DNA from: Oxyruncus cristatus
Taxonomy: Eukaryota > Chordata > Aves > Passeriformes > Cotingidae
NCBI GenBank assembly: GCA_013399855.1
Contig: VXAY01002204.1
Location: 124,001-188,000 of the forward strand
Reading direction: 5' to 3'
DNA length: 64,000 nucleotides
Below the pieces are notes generated by a model, which made no database searches, was not told the origin of the DNA, and saw only the letters and a program-made list of their open reading frames with translations. Positions 49,708-63,063 of the stretch are shown piece after piece. The first letter of the stretch is position 1, and each line of letters begins with the position of its first letter. The position numbers and the translations under genes are program-made.

Positions 49708-49712
49708 ATGTA
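49708..49712 (+). repeat. Target-site duplication atgta (right)
   Basis: Five bases immediately after the terminal CA of the LTR; identical to 47944-47948. Confidence 0.85.
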
Positions 49713-52700
49713 CAGTTGTCAAGATCTCATATAACAGGATCTTGAAGTTAAGATGCAAAATTCATGTTTAGGTTCTTTAGGATAAGTCTTGGTTTTCAAG
49801 AAACAATCATTAGTCAGAAACTGGTAAGATATGCTGGCTCCTCACATCAAAATATGTAGAAATCTAAGTAGCATTTTATGTAAAGTAAGTTTTAGAAAAC
49901 TACCTCTCTTAGAACTCCAAAACGAGTTGTATACCGAAGTCAGCCCCTCACGCTTAGATTTTAGAACCACTGAGCTAAGAAAATCAAAGCTAAGTAATGC
50001 CTTTGTAGGGATGCTTGTGCACTGTGAAAAAAAGTTGCAATAAAAAGATCATATGCTATAATTAGAACAGCATGTCTTTATTTTCCTCCCTCTATAATCA
50101 GCATATGTTTCCATCTCTTATTCTATGGTTCCTTAATCAAAACTTGCCTCCGGATTTTTCTTCAGCAGACATCACTAGTGGATTTAAGAATGTAAATCTT
50201 TTTTAAAATGTATTATCCCAACTCTTCGGTCAAAGCAGTTCTATTTTGCCACTGGAAGACAAGAACATGTAAGATAAGTGTGAAAGTGTTCTGCAAGACC
50301 AGGTACCTAATGTGATGTTTCTAGTACTTGTTATTTGCAGAATGCTTGTCACCGAATGGCACTTCTTGTGCCCAGAACTCAGCTCCCACTCACTGCCATT
50401 TATTACTGTGACTGAGTAGCAAGTCCATCAAAGCTATCAGATCACCAAGCTGAACATTCAGAAAATAAGAAATACATAATAGTGACCATCTGTGAAGAGA
50501 CAGATTAACTGACTTGACACAGGAATTTTCCATAAAATCATTTGTTTGCTTTGACTAATGAGACCTTTTCTCTCGGCTTGCAATCACATTAGTCACTCAG
50601 TATGCTCTTTCTAAATTCAGCAACAAGAAAGAATCTTGCAATCAACAGCTTTCTTCACCCCAAATGCTGACTTTTTAACACAGAAGATCTACTCTGCACA
50701 TCCAATGAAGGAAAAGAAAAAGCAAAGGGAAAACTAGTGTACAATCCTATAAAGTGAGATAGTGTAAAGGAAACCTCTATTTTGTTATATTTTAACAGAT
50801 GATAATAGCTTGACAAATTTGACCAGGATGATGGCTGATATCTCTACTGTTATGTGCTTTGCATGGGTAAAAACATTTCTTAGTACACTTAAAGGAAGCT
50901 GAAAAAACAGATGTGATCAAATTTATATCCATTTTTAGGTGCTGATCTTAAATATGAATCACCTTTCACAGGTTTCTGTAGTATCTCTTTTTTAGTCAGA
51001 CTGGAGAAGTTGGATTCTAACTTGAGTGCCTTGGTTAAGTCCCTGAAGAAGGACAAAAAAAAAAAGGAATAGAGAAAAATATTTGGTCCTGTATTTTGAT
51101 AATCCATTATCACAAAGCCATTATAATGAAAATGGTTTTTATTGTTCATTTATGCTATTGTTTCTCCTGTACATTGAGCAAAATTATGCAGCTTCAGTAT
51201 GTTGTTAATAATTTGCTCTTAAGTATTGTTTTTCTTATATACAGTGAATACTGCAAGAAAATTTATAGACTTCCTTTGATACTTTTCATTTTTCAAAAGC
51301 TGCTACATCTGTACAGTCTCCAGTCACAGAACTGATGAGACAGAACATATCTAAAAATGAGACATCTAAATAATACAGGTTGTTCAAGCACATACTGGTC
51401 TCCCACAGAGCCCCTCTAATCTTATTTGCCAGAAGCTTTCACACCTTTGTCCAAACAATGAGCACCATCTCAGAGCTTGGTCTCACTGGGCAAAAATACA
51501 GAGAAGGAAAAGAAAAGCAGTCTGATATGAAATGTGAGGATAGTAGGGAGCAAGAGGAAAAACAGATAATGAGACCTTGGCCAACTGTGGTATATCTCCT
51601 ATGGAAAAAAATAATCTTGCATTGCAAGGAGATAAACAATTCTTTTCTCTGAGCCTATATAATCCCAAAGAGCCACAGTTCTTACCACAGGTCTCACTAT
51701 GCAGTCTCAACCCAGACTATACTAAGATAAAGGTATATGACTACAAAACTAGACAGAGACAAGTATAAACATAAAACTACTCAGCTGGTAATATAGTCAT
51801 TACTTCCCTCTTTGTAAAAAGTTATATTTCACAGCAGAGCACAATTTTCCTTTTATTCTGAGAGAGTCTATCCCTTTAACTACTGGCAAGGGGAAATGCC
51901 CATTTTTATTTCAGCGATAAATGGAGGAATCTCAGAGCATGGTTTACATCTGATTATGCTTGGGCTGCATAAGTCCTCAAGAAAGTCCAGGCTTTCAGCC
52001 TATAGGTCTCAGGGCCAACAACAAGAGACTGTGCTGTGCACCCTCCTCCTAACACCCAGACCGTTGTGCCTGGAGGTTTGTGCAACTCACTACTGAATTT
52101 TAGGCTGGACTAACTAGAGAGTCTCATGTTTGGAAAGACTAAAGGTGAGAGCCAGGGACTATGGAAGGGTGCCAGGACCCAGGCATGAGATCTGATAGAC
52201 CTAGAGCACATGTTTGAGGGTCCTGTGATTCTGTGGGTGTCGCAATCAGAGAACAATTGTGTGTGTATGTCAGCCTCAGTCCAGAGAGGAGTAACAAGTC
52301 TGGTCTGTCTGTGTTTTGGGGAGTGTTGTGGGTTTTATGCAGTATTGGTGAAGGCACTCATGCTGGTCTGTGTGGCTGGCTGTGTTAGTATCCTCTGTGT
52401 GTTTTGTGAATTGTGTGTACCTAGCTTTTGGAGATTATCTTCAACATTGCTGCTGGCTGGATTTGCCAAGGGCAGTGGAACAGCACACATCAGGCTGGCA
52501 TGGGCAAAGCCACCAGGTCTGAAAATACGCCAGCTCTCCTGGAATAGGAATTAGGAATGCCTGGTTTCCAAAACAGTGCTGCATTCCACTGCTCCTTAAC
52601 AAAGACGATGGTTAAGGGTGCCAGGGAATGAATGGGATTCTGGTCTACAGTCTAGTAATTCCTACAGTGATACCTTTAGCAAGAAGGAAGGCTCTGCCAT

Positions 52701-53822
52701 TGCTGGAAAATATTTGTTGTGTTTCCAGAAAAAGGAATACTCTGAGCAATGAGGGTTTTGAGGACTGTTTCAGTCATCATATCAGTTCTGACAACTATTG
52801 AGGAAAATTCTGTTTTCGGCTGCAATAGGTCTGCCTAAGTTTCTCTGCTTGTTTATTGTAGACAACTTGAGGTGAACAAATCGTGGAAGAATCTCTGTGT
52901 TTTTCTTTTTCCTAAATTTTCTCATGAAGATTTTGAAGATTTGTTGAAACAAAATAATCAGAATTAATTCGTGCAGCGCAAGAATAAATTTGTGCAGCCA
53001 ACTAATGAAATGCAGAAACATGGTTACCATTGTAAACAACCATTCTGCTTCAGATTTTTAAAACTGCTTTTCTAAGAGAAGAACTGAGATACTTCTTATA
53101 GGTGAGCCTATCAAATAAAATCTACAACTCTAGTGGATGTGAAAAACAGATATATAGTCAATGTATTTCATTGAGGTTGATGTATATAATAAATGTATAT
53201 AATAGTAATTTGATTTTATTAAGAGTAAAATTGTATATTCCAAATTTAGCCTTTTGTTGTTCTGTATCAGACTTGATGGAAAGACACTGAGTTTAAAATT
53301 TTGCCAATTTTCTTGGAATGACCCAATTTTCTAGGCTGATCCAATGAAATATGGCACCTAGCACTATACAACCTACCAGGACTTTGGAACATCTGTCTGT
53401 TACAGTTCTGTTAATTCTTTACATTTTGTTGTGAGTTCCCTCACAGTTGGACATGCTTCTTCAACCTTGACCCATGGCCTTGTGAGACTTAACATTTATC
53501 TAAAAGACAAAATGTTCCCCAACATTGGATTTTAAAAAGAGACCTCATAAAAATTTGTGGAAGACACCTTGAATTTTTAGTTTGTGTTTGGCAACTGTGC
53601 TGTTACAAAACTCACTGTCTTAGGGTTACAATATTCTTGCTCAAGTGCAATACTCAGAACAAAGATACTCGTGTTTTAGTTATGCCTTCAGCCTGCATAT
53701 CCAAGTGTTTCTGGGCTCCAAGTCATCCATTTTCTCCTTGACAAATATGACAATCATTTTGCTTCTGCAGTAGTGAAATAGTTATGTTTAGACCTGGTAA
53801 GTGCTGTCTGTGCGTTTTTCAG

Positions 53823-53973
53823 CAGCTTTGTTCACTTTGGAGTTTACAGGCCACATGGCTGACCTCTTCAGAAGCTGAGAAAAGCTCTTGTGGAAAGGCT
53901 TCACACAACTCCTGGGAGCTGCCTCTAGAAGACTATCATTTACCTTTATATATGTTTAGGCAGGCTTTTGCAG
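53823..53973 (+). other. Exon-like segment between splice-like sites (unidentified)
   Basis: Bounded by a good 3' splice-like site (tgcgtttttcag) and a 5' splice-like site (TTTTGCAG|gtaagc). One frame is open throughout, but its amino-acid sequence (many Ser, Trp, Leu; no domain) suggests no protein. A second site 27 bp upstream (tgcttctgcag at 53760-53770 with ctg|gtaagt at 53797) forms a 26-nt exon-like unit. They might be parts of a non-coding transcript, or chance. Confidence 0.15.
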
Positions 53974-54249
53974 GTAAGCAGAAAATACTTAAATTTTGAG
54001 CTTACTGGAAGTGGTGCTGCCACATAGCTGAGCCTTAGTAAACATTCTATCTTTTCAGCAGGATTTAGCAGTACACCACACCAGGCACTATGGTAACTGC
54101 ACAGTGTAAACAGCCATCTGTCTGGACTAAGCAAGCATTTTGTAAAACAACCCAGGGACTCAGTTATTGCAAATTTATATAAAAAGTCAGCTCACATTTA
54201 TCTACTCATAAATTTATGTGTGTTGCTAATTTTTTATCTGCCTGTAGAA

Positions 54250-54392
54250 TTGCATACACCTGTATAGTCAGTGACCTGTATAGCCAAGTTCATGGGTCTT
54301 GATTTCAATGCCTTCCTACACCACAGATTTTTCATGTGGTCTTGGTTAAGTCACCACCTTTGGGTTCCTCTAGAAAACGGAAAAAATAATTT
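54250..54392 (+). mobile_element. Possible ancient MIR-like SINE fragment
   Basis: The core gtggtcttggttaagtcacc, followed by a ttgggttcctctagaaaa-like stretch and aaaataat, parallels the MIR core order (a gtgtgaccttgggcaagtcac-like block, a cctcagtttcc-like block, then a gataataat end). Old, diverged MIR copies are known in bird genomes. Similarity is only by eye, and the 5' part is weak. Confidence 0.4.
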
Positions 54393-57300
54393 GATTTTGC
54401 TATTCTGGGTAGAAAGAAAACTGAGGTTTTGTGAAGGTTTCAAATACTAACATGAGGGAATTCTTCCAATTGCTTAATAGTCTTTCATACCTTTTTTTTT
54501 TTTTTGGTATCCTTCTGAAGATGTGTAGTTTAGGCTGCCAAAAGCAACAGAAAGGAGGAGAGAACAAACTAATGTTAAATAAATCTATAGGAGAAAGTGA
54601 ATTATTTTGATAGCAAAGTGTTTAAAGGTGTCTCAGTGGTGGACTCCATCCTCATATTCAGGGAGGAACCATCATATGGCCAAGGCAGAACGATGTGATT
54701 CAAATGTGTGAGATGCATAAGACAGTGAGGAAGCACTGGGAGGACAGAGGCTGAACTTTCTTGTCTGCTTTCAGTTAGTGCTGTATATGAAAGCCTCCTC
54801 CTAAGGGGATGTAGCCTGGAGTAAAATGCTCATTTAACACAACTTTATCACTTCTTTTGTATTATGTTGGGTATTGCTAAACATCATTGTATTGCATTGT
54901 ATTGTTTTGTTGTTTGTTTTTTTTTTAAGTGAAGTAGTTAATTTTGTTTCCCATAATGTTCAAGAGTATGATTCTCGTTCTTTGTTAGTTTGAAAGCATC
55001 CCCAGTTAATCCATTCTCTATATTATTTGCAAACACATGAAAAATTCTCATGTATGGAAATTATTTCTTAAGGATAATTCTTTAATCTAGACACTCCTTG
55101 GAAATACAACCTTTTAATAGTTAACCAGCAACTTACTGGTTTGAGTTTTTTTAATTTTTGCTTCCATGAAAACAGTAGAATATAGGATTTTGTGAGTCAA
55201 GTAAAAGTTAGATGCAGTATCTTGCTAAATTGAATATAATTGGTGCACATCCTCTGTCCTATTAAGACTCTCAAAAGAACATTGTGCCTGTCAGACACAG
55301 TCTGTGATTTGTGAACTAGACTAATTTTATTTCTCATTAATGGATTTTGTTCGGTTGTTAATTTAAATTCTGTAATTTCTGTCTTGACTGTTTTTTTCCA
55401 GGGAAAAAAGTATTAAAATAATCTTGGCCATTTCCTAAGATAAATTTTCTCTCCTCTTCTTTCATTTGTGGCAAATAAAGGGATACTTTTTTTCACTTAC
55501 TCATTTAAACAACTCCTTTTGTCTTCTACAGATCCATTTTCTTCCTTTTGTCATTTCCCCTTTTACCCTATGTTTTATTCTTTATCTGTGCACTCCTGCT
55601 AAGACTTCTTCATCTTTGTTACTAGGTTATCCATCACAGCTGCCAGCTATTCCACCTTTTTTTGGCAGTCGGCCTCATCCCTTCCTTCTATTATTGGATA
55701 CTTTTACCTTTTCAAGTACTAGGCACCCTCCACATCTAATGGCCAATGTACTTAGCGGAAGAAAACATTATTATGGCTGAGATTATTTTCCTGCAAACCA
55801 AAATAAACATCATAAAAGCCAGGAATTCCTGTTTATTCTCATGGGTGAATTTCTACCATAATATGTTATCTATTAAAAGAGAAGTAATAATTGCAGTGTA
55901 TTTTTGAGAAAATAAAAAATATCAAATCATAAGAATGGAAAAAGAAGAAAAAAACTGCACAGTTACCTTTGGACAAATAGTTAGTTGAATTCCCGTGGAA
56001 AAATAGCTGTTCCCTTTGTTATCCACTCAAATCTTGTCATTAGATGCTGAACCCCAAATCAAACTCTTCAATAGAATTGATAGAAGAAAGTTATTTTAAA
56101 GCAAAAGGGACAAAGTGGAGATTATTTTTTGACAGACACTCAAACTCAGAGCTCAAACTGTAATCATTTGACAATGTAGCCCCATTCAGAAGTTGTGATA
56201 ACTCAGAGTCTGCCTTACTGCCATTGTCTACCTGTCGGTTATTACATTGCTCCACAGATTAAAAATCCACTTTCGCCAACTCTGCTTCCCTTGGAAAAAG
56301 CTTTTAATATCAGTAAATGCTCTGTTCACTTTACATCCTTTTGTCTGTCAACCTCAAGAAGCTGGTGTCTCTTACAAAGTGTCCTACCCAGCAAATGAAA
56401 TATGCACTTCATCACCTGCCAGCAGACCTCAGGACCTTTGCTACTCGTCCATATACATCAGGAGAAAAAAGGAAAAAAAAAGCCCCAAAAACATCTTTCA
56501 GAGAAATTCATGTTGGGTGACCGTTTTCTTCTCCAGATAGAGGTAAATAAAGGGATATGAACAACTTCTTTAATGAAAAATACTGTGAAGCTCTGCTAAT
56601 GTACAAACTCAAGTTTATCAGACGTGTAATCAATAAAATAGGTGTCAAAAATCTTTACTGCCATAATTTGTAAATTTTCAACATTTCCCCCTAGCTCCCT
56701 ATAACTCCTTATAATCAGTTTTAGTCCAAGCCTGGCATTATTCAGAGCACTGCTGCTTAAACTGAAATGAAAATCTGGCACTTCTGCAAGTTTTTCTTTT
56801 TGTCCACTGGTGAATCATCAGGGCAGATAAAATTGCATTGCTAGTGTTTAGTGTTCTGCTTCTGATTTACCTAACTGCATCCATTTGTTTGTTAACTTTA
56901 TTAATGTTTTTTTAAACAACAAACCAGAAAAGAAAAAACTACCAAAGAGTGTTACCAATGTCTCTTACTGTTTTAATCAAAATTAGCTTGTTTTCTTGAA
57001 AATGTTATTTGTCATTCTTTTGTGAATTTAGGGAGGCCAAGGAATATAATACCCTATCAAACTTTGAGTACCAAGATTTTTTTTTTTTTTCAACATGGCC
57101 TGACCCAGATTTGCTTATAAAGAGAAGTAAAAAGAAATCATGTACTCTCAAAAATGTCTACATCAATCTTAAATACGAGGACAGTTCAAAATGGAAACAA
57201 ACTTAAGAAAAATTTAAGTTCCAAATCACAAGGTTAGAAAGACTATTACAAAACAAACTCTAAGTAGTGTGCAACATATATGAACCGAATCTCTCCCAAA

Positions 57301-58460
57301 TCTTACCTAAGTTTTCTCTAGCACATTTTTCTCAGCCAGAAACAGCTCAATGATAGCAGATGCCTAACAGTGTTACCTTTGAGATAGGACTAGTATTTAG
57401 GCTCTGTCACCCTTTAACATTGTTGTGATGTCACTGTATGCAAATAAATCTTCAGAGCCATTCCTGGAGACTTTTACCTGCTCCTACCTGTCTTGTAACC
57501 CCAATAATACATGTGGGATGCTTCATCATGTTACTTCTTTGATTATCTCAAGTACTTACAAGAATTCAGGTTATTCAGGTTAAAACAGAGTTTCAAGTTC
57601 ATTCAGGATTACACAAGGATTCTTCAATATATTATTATTAAAATATGATCAATGTTTCTCAGTTCAGACATGGTTAGGTGTTTAAGCAATCTATTGAATT
57701 AACATACTACCTGTCTTCTCCCTTCCTGCATTACATGATTTCTATTGAGAAATGTTTCCTGGTTTCATAACAATTCACAAACTACATTTCATAAAAAATC
57801 AATATTATAAATAGCTGATAATACAATTTACATAATTGTAGATAAAATACTAAATAATTGTGAATATTAAAATATTAAAATAACTTGCTGAGATTACTTT
57901 AAAGACCTCTTTCCAATGTAAAAATAATACTGTTGATTTAGGATTTGAAGCATCCATTTTGCTCCACGTCTTTTTCAGATTTATAAGTTCAGCCTGCCAG
58001 AAAATGCTGTAACAGCAAAGAGATTCAGAGCCTGTCATTTCCAAAAGGAGTTTTGGTATTAAGTATCTGTGTGTCTGTGCAAGTTTAGCCTGATTAGACC
58101 TAAAAGATAGCCTTATATCACTCTTTTCTGTTAAGACAGCCTTTGGGTTGAAAACAAGTTGTCCACTATTATATCTATTAGAATACATTTCAATGATCTT
58201 TCATTGCAAAAGAAAAGTTGATTTTTATGAACAGTAACAGAAAACAGTTGCAAGGCACCCCAATGGACTGGTAAAAATTAAACATGTATGAAGCATCCCT
58301 CCAGATTCCACGTGTTTCTTGTATGTACCAACCCTATTATCAGGGTTTCCCAGGTCCAATGAAAGGAAATCAATTAGTCATGAAACTTGCAAGCTGGTAT
58401 TAGAACAATGAGCAACACTTAAATTCACACTGTGTAAATATGTGGCTACATATATTTATA

Positions 58461-58462
58461 TG

Positions 58463-58494
<32 letters not shown>

Positions 58495-58500
58495 CGTGTG
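58461..58500 (+). repeat. (GT)n microsatellite
   Basis: About 20 GT dinucleotides with two GC interruptions, leading directly into a tandem duplication. Confidence 0.95.
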
Positions 58501-58609
58501 AGCATAGTGTATGCGTAAGTGAAGGTTCATTCTCTTTATTTGTACCAATGTGTGTGTGTGAGCATATTGTATGTTTAAGTGAAGGTTCATTCTCTTTATT
58601 TGTACCAAT
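58501..58609 (+). repeat. 60-bp tandem duplication beside the (GT)n tract
   Basis: A 49-bp segment beginning agcatagtgtatg at 58501-58549 recurs at 58561-58609 with three substitutions. Each copy is preceded by a short GT run, so the repeat unit is GT tract plus 49 bp, period 60. Confidence 0.95.
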
Positions 58610-59883
58610 CTGGGCTCTGTAACAAATTATTTTTTCAGATGTTCTCACGCAAGTCAACAAATGGTTTTGGGTTCAGTTTGATGTAGTATCCACGCAGATA
58701 ACATCACTTAAACCTGGCAGTTCATTAACTTTCTCTTAAGACTCATGTGAAAGTGCTTTCTCTCCTCTCTGCCTCTCTTACATGCTTGGCATGACAAAAT
58801 AATGCGTATCTTTGTTACTTAAGGTTTTACTACAGCAGTGTAAATCTTTTTGTTGGCAAACACACGAAGCTGCTTGATTGTCTCATTCAAGAATTCTTTA
58901 AGCAACAACTTTAAGTTAAACTACGAGCTTAAGGATATAACTAACTTGTGCAGTTCTGTGACACAGATAAATTAGCATTGTCACTGTCCTTGGTAATTTT
59001 CTGAGACTTCTCACTGTGCCATTTTTATGGAGCTCTAAATTGCTCATATATTCTTCTTTTTACTGTATGTTTTTAGAGTAAATTTCACTCACTGTGAAAG
59101 CAGCTGGATTGAAACATGTGAACCTTTTGGGTTTTTTTAAATCTGATAAGTAATGAAAGGAAATTCAATTCTCGCATGTGACCTACTGCCATGATTTGCC
59201 CTGATGATGAGACTCTCTGAAGGATGAAAGCAAGTTGTTCTTTAGTCCCATTCTGTCTTATTTTCTTTTTGTACTGAGAAAGCTAACCAAATTGTTAACA
59301 AATGCAAACTGCTATAGTATTCTCTTTTATTTTTTTATTCATTTTCTGCTGTGGAAAACTGGGCCACTAGAAACCAGACTGAGATCAATTAATTTCAACA
59401 TGAAACAGGAAACAATCTTCTGAAAGTAATATCTCCTATTTAATAGTTTGAGCTTAGTAGCTGATGTATGCTTTTAGAAATCTGACCACAACCCCTGAAG
59501 AAGTCATGCAATCTCTGATTTAAAACATAAAAATATTTTTAAATATAAAGATTACTGAGAAGTAACCTTATGTGAGACAGCCTTTGAACACTTATGCTGT
59601 GTCTCTGACCACCATTTAGAAGTGTCACTGCTTCTTAAACGAGGCAGCTGGTGAAAGGACTTTTTTCCTCAGCTTCTCAGATCTATTCTTATCCTTCACT
59701 GAAAGATGAGAATCAATTAAATATTATTAAACACTATCACACTTCCAGATAGCTGTTGCCAATTTCTTATCCATGGCTGTGTGGCAGAGAGTGGATGTTG
59801 CTCCCAGATCAGACTGACAAAGCCTACGAGGATTGACTTATTATTTGTTTGTTTGATTGATTGATGGTTTATTCAAATCTGCC

Positions 59884-59903
59884 TTTTTTTTTTTTTTTTT
59901 TTT
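59884..59903 (+). repeat. T20 homopolymer
   Basis: Twenty consecutive T residues. Confidence 0.95.
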
Positions 59904-62900
59904 GCAGTGTTACATTTCCTAGAGTCATCTGAGGACCTAGCTGTGAAGCAGATGGTCTTCAGTCTTCCCTGTTTTATTTCCACAGCACATTTTGGCGTTG
60001 GTTTCTGCCTTTTTGTGGTAGGGCTTTTCTTTACTACAGGTAGGGATGGGCTCCCTGGCCCAAGGTGTGTGAAGTGATTACCCTGCCCACCTGCAGTCAG
60101 GGGTCACAGAGGGGTGGAGTTGCTGGTTTAGGATGGCACCTCCCAGGCTTGTGTTCCTAGTTAAACAAATAAACTAGAACTCTCTTCTGAACTCTGAAGA
60201 TTTTAAAACTCTGTGTAGATGCTGTGGTGTTATGTGTTCAGAGACAGTAGTGGGTTGGATAAAGTGCTTGGACCTTCATTAATTTCCACTTTATCTTCTT
60301 TTTACTGGAAAGTGATTTCAATGTTGACCTTTCATATCTGCTACCCTGAGGACAACAAGATGAAAACTATTCAATGTTATCCCTTCTCTTTAATAACAGA
60401 ATCTGGATATTTTGCTTGTAAGAGAGAAACAATCTCATTCCCAGATTTCATTTTGCTGTGCAACAGGAAATATGTTGTGATATGTAATAGGAAGCACATC
60501 TACTTTTACTATTTTCCCATAAAATAATAAAACATATTATTTGATCATGTGTGAGGTTTTGAACAAGTGACAGCCTTAATCTATACTTTAGGGTACCTAA
60601 CTGAGATTTCTAGAGCTTGGAAGATCAAAAGAAAGGAAGTTGTATTGAAATACAGATAGCATGTTGTTGGCTTGAAATTATTTACATTCATGTTCTGAAC
60701 TGATTATTAATTTAAGGTTGATATAACCCACACACCCCCAACCCCTACTAAAACCTTGCCATATAAACCCAACACATTACAATGGATGTACTAAAGAATA
60801 TAAGGAAAGAAATGCCTGCTGTTACCCACTGCAAGCAGGCAGCATTTACCTGTAGAGCTCCTGCAGTGTTTAGGGCTAGTTCTAGGACTTACTAAGCTGC
60901 CTACACAGCACCTGTGGAAAATCTCATCTTGATCTGCAGTTTTACTCTCTGAATATATGGACCTACCAAGACTTTTGCACTGCAACTTGCACACTTAATC
61001 ACTTGTTTTCTACCCCTTTTCATCTGACTGTACTCTAAGGTCCCTTTTCAAGGTGTCTTAGAGCTACAGCTCTACCTTGTTCATGGTGACTCACCAAGTC
61101 AGGTCTCTCCATGCTATGTGCAAGCAACAGGATTTGGACAGGTGATTTCAGTGTTATAAACAGCTAAGGCTGCATAAAAATTCTTTCAAGCAATGCAGCT
61201 TAAGCTCTTGAATAACATACTATGAATTTCTGCTCACATACTATTTCACTGTGTCAAGGATATCTAAGCAGCAAGCGAAAAATCTAACATTGATAACTTA
61301 CTCTCTCTTTCCCTTAAGTATCCACAGCAAAATTGAATGACTGTGATTTTCAGGCCTTTCTTTGGTTTGCTTTAAGGATGAAAAATGTAGGGGTTTTAAG
61401 ATAATAAGCATTCAGAAAGCATTACAGTCTCCAACAGACTTAAAGAACATACCCCAAACCACTGCAAAATGTTTCAAGCTCCCCTTCCTGTTTGAGCCTT
61501 ACTGGAGCATCTGTGGAGGAGAGAGGGAGTGCAATGTCAATCAAAGATTACATTAGATAATATTCATGACAGGAGTATATACTCTTGTGTCAACATAAGC
61601 ACAAATATTTTGCAACTATTAGCAAGCTCTGGGTCTGAAATATGCACTTTTCTTTGTGGCCACCACGTAATGGAGAGTTAACAGAGATGGATTCTACTTC
61701 TACACAGCAGCCCACCTGAGGAATCAACACAGTCAAGAAAGACAAACACAGAAATAAACCAGACTACCGATTAAAAAAAGAATACAAACCCAACAATGTT
61801 ATTACAGGATCATAATTCAAGTTGTAGATCAGCTGTTGAACTCCACTACCTTTAACTTCTTCTCTTCTCCCTCGTGCAACTACACTGAAAAAAATAGGGT
61901 TATCTGGGCATATATTCTATTCGCTGATTCTAAATGTATGAGTAAACAATAAAACATCTTAATTGACTTGAGGACAAATCTAGGTTGTAGGATCTTTATT
62001 GTCTTCTGATTCTTAAAGTAGTCCTTACAGCCTGAAATCTTTAGATTTGTTTCAGTTTAAGTAAACTTTGTTTCTGTTTAAGTACACTCGCTTCATTTTA
62101 TTTAATCTATCCACAGAATCTTTTCATGATTACATAGCAACCTCTGAAAACAAAAAGTCTGAAGGCTAAAGTTATACTAAATCTAAGGAAGAAATAGAAA
62201 ACAACAAAAAAGAGTGTTATTTTATTTTTTAAGGGGAAAAGAAGACGTTGGTAGTGAAAACTCAGTACAAAAGATAATTTTAATGGTAGATATGATCATG
62301 ATGTTGGAGATTTTCTACATTTGCATTGATCTTTAAACAGTTCTGCTTTAAAAGTCATTAAAGATAAATTTACTATCCACCTTATCTGTAGATTTTTATG
62401 TATTAATTTATTTTGTCTAATAAAATGTTATAATCTTGTTCAGTGGTTGAAAGTAACCGATGCTTAAGGTACTTTTTACTACAGTCTCTCAATTTAGTTT
62501 ATAACATGCTGTTCCTTACCACTTCACAGCTGCTAAACTGTGTGTTACAGACTTTTTATTGCTTATTCTGTTGACAAAAATGTACTACAGCTGCCTTATA
62601 TTTTAATGGTGTTTTAGTGAGGTATCATGTCATGAATTTATGCTCAACACAGGATGCCTCAGCATATAATTAATAACCACATTAATACACTTTGGTGAAG
62701 ACACTTTCAGACCCCCTTAGGAACGGCCCTTTACAGATTGCCACCTGATAAACCAGAACTTCCTTGTTTCTGCTTGTCACACATGGAACAGAGTTTTCAT
62801 AATAAGCTTCAAGTGATTTTCAATTCCGGTTCAATTTCTCTCTATATAATATTTATCAAGATTCCTCAGCTTGCTCTTCACCATAGAGTCAATTTTAAAT

Positions 62901-63012
62901 CTACAAGATCAGAACCCTGCCTTCTCCATGACACTTTTAAAACAACTGGTATATAGAACTCCTACAAATCCAATGTATCTCTGTCTAGTCTCCTCTGCAG
63001 CTTTGGACCCAC

Positions 63013-63063
63013 ATGGAGAGGTTGGACTGCCTGACCTCCTGTACCATTCTCTGAGTCTGTGAA
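63013..63063 (+). mobile_element. Possible highly degraded CR1 3' tail
   Basis: gagaggttggactgcctgac, then cattctctgagtctgtga, parallels the closing block of CR1 (a gaggttggactagatgacct-like block followed by attctrtga octamers) with the middle shortened. It is only about 50 bp and could be chance. Confidence 0.35.

Larger units (their letters stand above)
49713..58460. other. Non-coding, mostly unique DNA
   Basis: About 8.7 kb without a recognised gene. A GT-rich, less AT-rich block at about 51900-52570 carries a 114-codon open frame rich in Cys, Val and Leu because of GTGT-type sequence; I do not regard it as a gene. Possible splice-bounded and MIR-like segments at 53823-53973 and 54250-54392 are listed separately. 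T runs occur at 54491-54506 and 57077-57090. Confidence 0.6.

Noticed and set aside
52210..52554. 114-codon plus-strand frame with Cys/Val/Leu-rich hydrophobic stretches
   Set aside because: Hydrophobicity arises from GTGT/CTGT-rich DNA; there is no signal of a real family.
59884..60045. Exon after the T20-gcag acceptor-like site with a gtaggg donor
   Set aside because: The acceptor comes from a homopolymer and the donor is weak; the open stretch shows no recognisable protein.
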